From positions 72,001 through 136,000 of the forward strand of contig JAJZQH010000012.1 in the NCBI GenBank assembly GCA_021810905.1: a stretch of DNA of 64,000 nt, read 5' to 3'. The first letter of the stretch is position 1. Every line of letters starts with the position of its first letter. Both the position numbers and the translations under genes were made by a program. This DNA comes from a bacterium. GTDB lineage: Bacteria; UBA10199; 2-02-FULL-44-16; JAAZCA01. Under the pieces are notes generated by a model. The model worked only from the letters and a program-made list of their open reading frames with translations, did not search any database and had not been told where the DNA came from. Positions 60,862 to 64,000 of this stretch are shown here, in pieces.

Positions 60862-60944
60862 GCGAGGGTGGCGGAACGGCAGACGCGCTAGCCTCAGGAG
60901 CTAGTGAGAGCAATCTCATAGGGGTTCAAATCCCCTCCCTCGCA
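60862..60944 (+). tRNA. tRNA-Leu (anticodon CAG)
   Basis: The acceptor stem GCGAGGG pairs with CCCTCGC. The anticodon stem CTAGC/GCTAG encloses the loop CTCAGGA, giving anticodon CAG. A long variable arm (TGAGAGCAATCTCA) marks a class II tRNA, and the T arm contains GGTTCAAATCC. The discriminator is A. The CCA end is not encoded. Confidence 0.95.
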
Positions 60945-61058
60945 CACGAGGTCGTGCAAAGAGAAGGTACCATCTGCCGCGTTGCCCTCGTCGGCCGCCT
61001 CGCATCTGGACCATTCTTTTTGCAGGACAAGAATGGAATTTCAGGGACGCCTTGCAGC

Positions 61059-61114
61059 TTCTATATTCTGGATTCTGACTTCTGTATTCTGACTTCTGGA
61101 TTCTGATTTCTGAC
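61059..61114. repeat. Single-armed heptad array before the PBP1A gene
   Basis: Eight consecutive heptamers of the form TTCTGNN (first one TTCTATA) run up to the PBP1A start codon. No inverted arm is seen. The array takes the place where a ribosome-binding site would be expected. Confidence 0.9.
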
Positions 61115-61118
61115 TCAT

Positions 61119-63755
61119 ATGCACTCACGAATCATAACACGCCTCCTCATGTTCCTGGGCGACAGCCTGCGGCTGATAAAGCTCGTATTGAGCATAGTAG
61201 CGGGCATCATCATATTTTCCACGGTTTCGTTCCTCGCCATCTATTTCTATTTCGCGCGCGATCTCCCAGACATCATGAATCTCGAGGATTACCATCCTCC
61301 GGTCGTCTCGGAAGTCTTTGCCTCAGACGGCTCCAAGATCGGCGAATTCTGGCTCGAATGCCGTTTTTATCTCCCCTTCGACCAGATACCGAAGAGGATT
61401 GCACAGGCATTCGTCGACTCCGAAGATTCCCGCTTCTTCGAGCACAAGGGCGTGGATATGCGTTCCATAGCGCGCGCGTTCGTGGAAAATATGCGCGCCG
61501 GCTCCGTAAAACAGGGCGGCTCAACTATTACCCAGCAGATCACGCGCTCGCTCCTTCTCACGCGCGAACGAACGCTCGACAGAAAGGTGAAGGAAGCCAT
61601 CCTCGCCACCCGGATAGAGCGCTACCTGAACAAAGAACAGATCCTCACCCTCTACCTGAACCAGATCTACCTTGGGAACCGCGCCTACGGAGTCGCGGCT
61701 GCCGCACGCAACTACTTCCACAAACCGCTGGAGGAACTGTCGCTGGGCCAACTCGCCATCATCGCCGGACTGCCCACTGCGCCCACGAACTTCTCGCCCA
61801 TAAATAATCCGCAGGAGGCGCGCAAGAGACAGGAGCACGTGCTGCACCGAATGGTGGATGAAGGACATATCACCGATCAGGAGGCCCGCGACGCCCTCGC
61901 AGAGAAATTCCCGATATTCGTCGCTGGAACGGACCGCGCCTTTGACGACCCGGACGCCGCATGGTTCACGGAACACGTGCGCAGGATAGTAAAGGACAAA
62001 TACGGCGACGACGTGCTCTATCACAAGGGCCTCAAGATCTACACCACGGTCGACATGCCGATGCAGCGCGTGGCCACTCTCGCCATACGCCGCGGAATCG
62101 AAGCGCTGGACCACAGAAAAGGCTGGCGCGGTCCGCTCGAGCGCGTGCCTGTAGATAAGATCGCCGAGCGGGCGCGCGAGATTGCAAAGGAGATCGGTGA
62201 GGAAGGCCCGCAGATCATCCAGTGGCCGCCGGAGGGGCGCGGTCTTGAGACGGTGACAAACGCCGCCCTCTCGCCTGACAAGACGTACAAAGCTATAGTC
62301 ACGGGCTTTGCCGGGACGTCGGCCCAGATCCAGGTCGGAAACATCGCGAGCTCCATTCCTTTAGAAGGATTGAAATGGGCCCACCGCTATTCGGATGATT
62401 GGATGGGCGCGGAAGCCGGAAATTACGTGACAAAGCCACAACAGGGGCTCGCAATAGGAGACGTGGTCCTTGTGAGGCCGCGCACCGACGGACAGTTCGA
62501 TCTGACGCAAGATCCGCAGATCCAGAGCGCGCTTATGGCCGAGGACCCTCACACGGGTTACATCAAGGCGATGGTGGGCGGCTTTGATTTCGAAAAGAGC
62601 GAGTTCAACCGCGCCACGCAGGCCCTTCGTCAGCCAGGCTCGTCGTTCAAGCCGTTCGTTTACGGCGCCGCGCTCGACAAGGGCTACACCTTCAGCACTG
62701 TGCTTCTGGACGAACCCGTCGTCTTCGTGGTCGGCCGCGGCCAGACCTGGGCGCCCAAGAACTACGGCGGCAATTACAACGGCGCGATCACATTCCAGAA
62801 CGCGATCAAATTTTCGAGAAACATCCCGACCGCGAAGATCGTCTACGACATCGGCACGCACTATCTCACCGGCTTTGAGCGCAAGATGGGAATAACGTCG
62901 CCCATCGGCAAATATCTATCCATGGCGCTCGGCGCAAACGGCGTCTATCTGTACGAGATGGTGCAGGCGTATTCGATCTACGACAACTACGGCAAGTTCA
63001 TGCCCGCCACGGCGATAATAAAGATCACCGACTCAAAGGGCGAGGTGATCGAATCGATCGAAAATCCGCTTTCTCCCGGCGAACATCCCGCAACGGCCTC
63101 CATGTCCGAAGCCGGCGAAGAAGCCACGGCCAAGGGCAGCGAGAAGGTCGAAGGCCGCGCCATCTCCGAAAACGAACTCAACACGGAACTCTTCGAGCAG
63201 GGCCGCAAGGCGATCGAACAGGACAAACTGAACCTGACCGATGCGGAGATCAAGACGCTCTACGGCGCCTCAATCCCGCCGGGATATGTGCTGACCCCGC
63301 AGACCGCGTTTCTTGTAGTCAATCTCCTCAAGGGCGTGGTCGAAGGCGGCACAGGAACGCGCGCCAAGGCGATCGGAAAACCGGCGGCAGGCAAGACCGG
63401 CACCACGAACGACGAGACCGACTGCTGGTTCATGGGTTTTGTGCCAGACCTCGTTGCCGGTGTCTGGGTCGGTTATGACGAAATACGCAAGATTGCACAC
63501 AGCGCAACCGGCGGCACGATAGCAGCGCCGATCTGGGTCGACTTCATGAAAAATGCGATAGGCAGCTGGGAACCCAAGGAATTTGCACCGCCTGAGGGTT
63601 TCCCTGTCGAAAAGATGGCCTCCCTCCCAGGCGGCTCTACGGTCGAAGGCTCGCGCGCGAATAATAATATCGCCGGCCCTGCACCGCGGGGAGGCTCCGA
63701 CCGGGCAGGACAGTTCTTTGAAGAGGATTACGAACGAATCCCGTCAGACCTGTGA
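61119..63755 (+). CDS. mrcA: Penicillin-binding protein 1A (class A, bifunctional)
   Basis: This 878-residue enzyme polymerises and cross-links peptidoglycan at the inner membrane. It has an N-terminal membrane anchor (LVLSIVAGIIIFSTVSFLAI). The glycosyltransferase domain carries EDSRFFEHKGVD and GGSTITQQITRSL. The transpeptidase domain has SSFKPF (SxxK) near residue 508 and KTGTTND near residue 758. An OB-like insert lies between. The length fits PBP1A. The ATG at 61119 has no Shine-Dalgarno sequence because a heptad array ends five bases before it; another ATG is at 61149. Resistance or susceptibility cannot be inferred. Confidence 0.95.
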   Translation: MHSRIITRLLMFLGDSLRLIKLVLSIVAGIIIFSTVSFLAIYFYFARDLPDIMNLEDYHPPVVSEVFASDGSKIGEFWLECRFYLPFDQIPKRIAQAFVDSEDSRFFEHKGVDMRSIARAFVENMRAGSVKQGGSTITQQITRSLLLTRERTLDRKVKEAILATRIERYLNKEQILTLYLNQIYLGNRAYGVAAAARNYFHKPLEELSLGQLAIIAGLPTAPTNFSPINNPQEARKRQEHVLHRMVDEGHITDQEARDALAEKFPIFVAGTDRAFDDPDAAWFTEHVRRIVKDKYGDDVLYHKGLKIYTTVDMPMQRVATLAIRRGIEALDHRKGWRGPLERVPVDKIAERAREIAKEIGEEGPQIIQWPPEGRGLETVTNAALSPDKTYKAIVTGFAGTSAQIQVGNIASSIPLEGLKWAHRYSDDWMGAEAGNYVTKPQQGLAIGDVVLVRPRTDGQFDLTQDPQIQSALMAEDPHTGYIKAMVGGFDFEKSEFNRATQALRQPGSSFKPFVYGAALDKGYTFSTVLLDEPVVFVVGRGQTWAPKNYGGNYNGAITFQNAIKFSRNIPTAKIVYDIGTHYLTGFERKMGITSPIGKYLSMALGANGVYLYEMVQAYSIYDNYGKFMPATAIIKITDSKGEVIESIENPLSPGEHPATASMSEAGEEATAKGSEKVEGRAISENELNTELFEQGRKAIEQDKLNLTDAEIKTLYGASIPPGYVLTPQTAFLVVNLLKGVVEGGTGTRAKAIGKPAAGKTGTTNDETDCWFMGFVPDLVAGVWVGYDEIRKIAHSATGGTIAAPIWVDFMKNAIGSWEPKEFAPPEGFPVEKMASLPGGSTVEGSRANNNIAGPAPRGGSDRAGQFFEEDYERIPSDL

Positions 63756-63824
63756 TATTTCGCTATTATTATTAAATCGTTAGCCCTTCCCCTCTCCTTT
63801 AAATTCTCAACAATTTCTGGATGC

Positions 63825-63853
63825 TTCCCCCTTGCCGGCTCCGGTGCTATAAT
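63825..63853 (+). promoter_or_regulatory. Extended -10 promoter
   Basis: TGCTATAAT at 63845-63853 is an extended -10 element. The -35 (TTCCCC at 63825) is weak. It lies 36 bases before the last gene of the window. No gene is seen between 63756 and 63889. Confidence 0.5.
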
Positions 63854-63889
63854 TTTCTTGAAGGGAAGATCAGAACAAAGGAGGTCTTC

Positions 63890-64000
63890 ATGCGTTTTCC
63901 GAAAGTCTTCAAGGGTAATACCGCGCGGAATCAGAGAAAGCAGCATGCGCGGGAGTTGGCAATGAGGGGATGGGATGAGGAGAAAACGGGAACGCACGGG
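63890..64000 (+). CDS. Start of a small basic protein (runs off the window)
   Basis: A near-perfect AAAGGAGGT lies six bases before the ATG at 63890. The visible product begins MRFPKVFKGNTARNQRKQHA and is rich in Arg and Lys. The frame remains open to the window end after 37 codons. It has its own promoter. No family can be assigned from this fragment. Confidence 0.6.
   Translation, partial: MRFPKVFKGNTARNQRKQHARELAMRGWDEEKTGTHG

Overview
The window looks like a chromosomal segment of an uncultured, GC-rich Gram-negative bacterium of deltaproteobacterial type. The evidence is conserved gene order and cell-envelope content. Housekeeping blocks in an order familiar from Deltaproteobacteria and Myxococcota are pgpA-cinA-thpR-recA (next to alaS), rpmE-prfA-prmC-murA, and mfd, PpiC lipoprotein, SurA-like, pdxA, then uvrA. 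There are several lipoproteins, a SurA-like periplasmic chaperone and a class A penicillin-binding protein. Taxonomy is an inference, since no 16S gene is present.

Layout. 1-5.7 kb: alaS (partial), an orphan HExxH protein, and the recA-thpR-cinA-pgpA operon. 5.7-8.7 kb: REP-like repeats, a RAYT transposase and a second orphan HExxH protein. 8.8-18.9 kb: radA, two orphans, rpmE, prfA, prmC, murA, a HisA-like protein, a HIT protein and an aldehyde dehydrogenase. 19-29.7 kb: a tail-anchored protein, a small lipoprotein and a 2918-residue lipoprotein combining NBR1-like Ig repeats, two peptidoglycan-hydrolase domains and YD-type repeats. 29.8-38.3 kb: an accessory island of orphans (pseudokinase-like, methyltransferase-like, EF-hand-like, helical-repeat-like), a second RAYT and many REP units. 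38.4-46.4 kb: mfd to phosphohexomutase. 46.4-49.2 kb: three tandem degenerate AAA-like paralogues. 49.3-64 kb: uvrA, two ApbE-like proteins, an AbiE-type toxin-antitoxin pair, a YkgJ-like protein, a frameshifted orphan, an FG-GAP lipoprotein, carbamate kinase, a 51-residue zinc ribbon, tRNA-Leu, PBP1A and the start of a small gene.

Two signals go beyond ordinary annotation. (1) Nearly every orphan gene, and none of the housekeeping genes I checked, is preceded by a promoter-like motif. Its consensus is GCAACTTT, an 11-base gap, then GCCGATAA. The downstream half and the spacing match the sigma-28 (FliA/WhiG) consensus. These genes would form a dispersed regulon of proteins with diverse enzymatic folds (two HExxH proteins, a pseudokinase, a methyltransferase fold, degenerate AAA modules) and acidic, low-complexity N-terminal regions. 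A co-regulated set of secreted or effector-like proteins is one explanation. (2) At least ten loci carry degenerate 7- or 8-bp tandem repeats, usually as two inverted arms around a short core. The repeat unit differs from locus to locus. Some lie inside open reading frames (uvrA, the YkgJ-like gene) and several supply the stop codons of housekeeping genes (cinA, prfA, pdxA). A third layer is a REP/RAYT system: two RAYT transposases and more than 20 copies of GTGCCTGGCAC or close variants.
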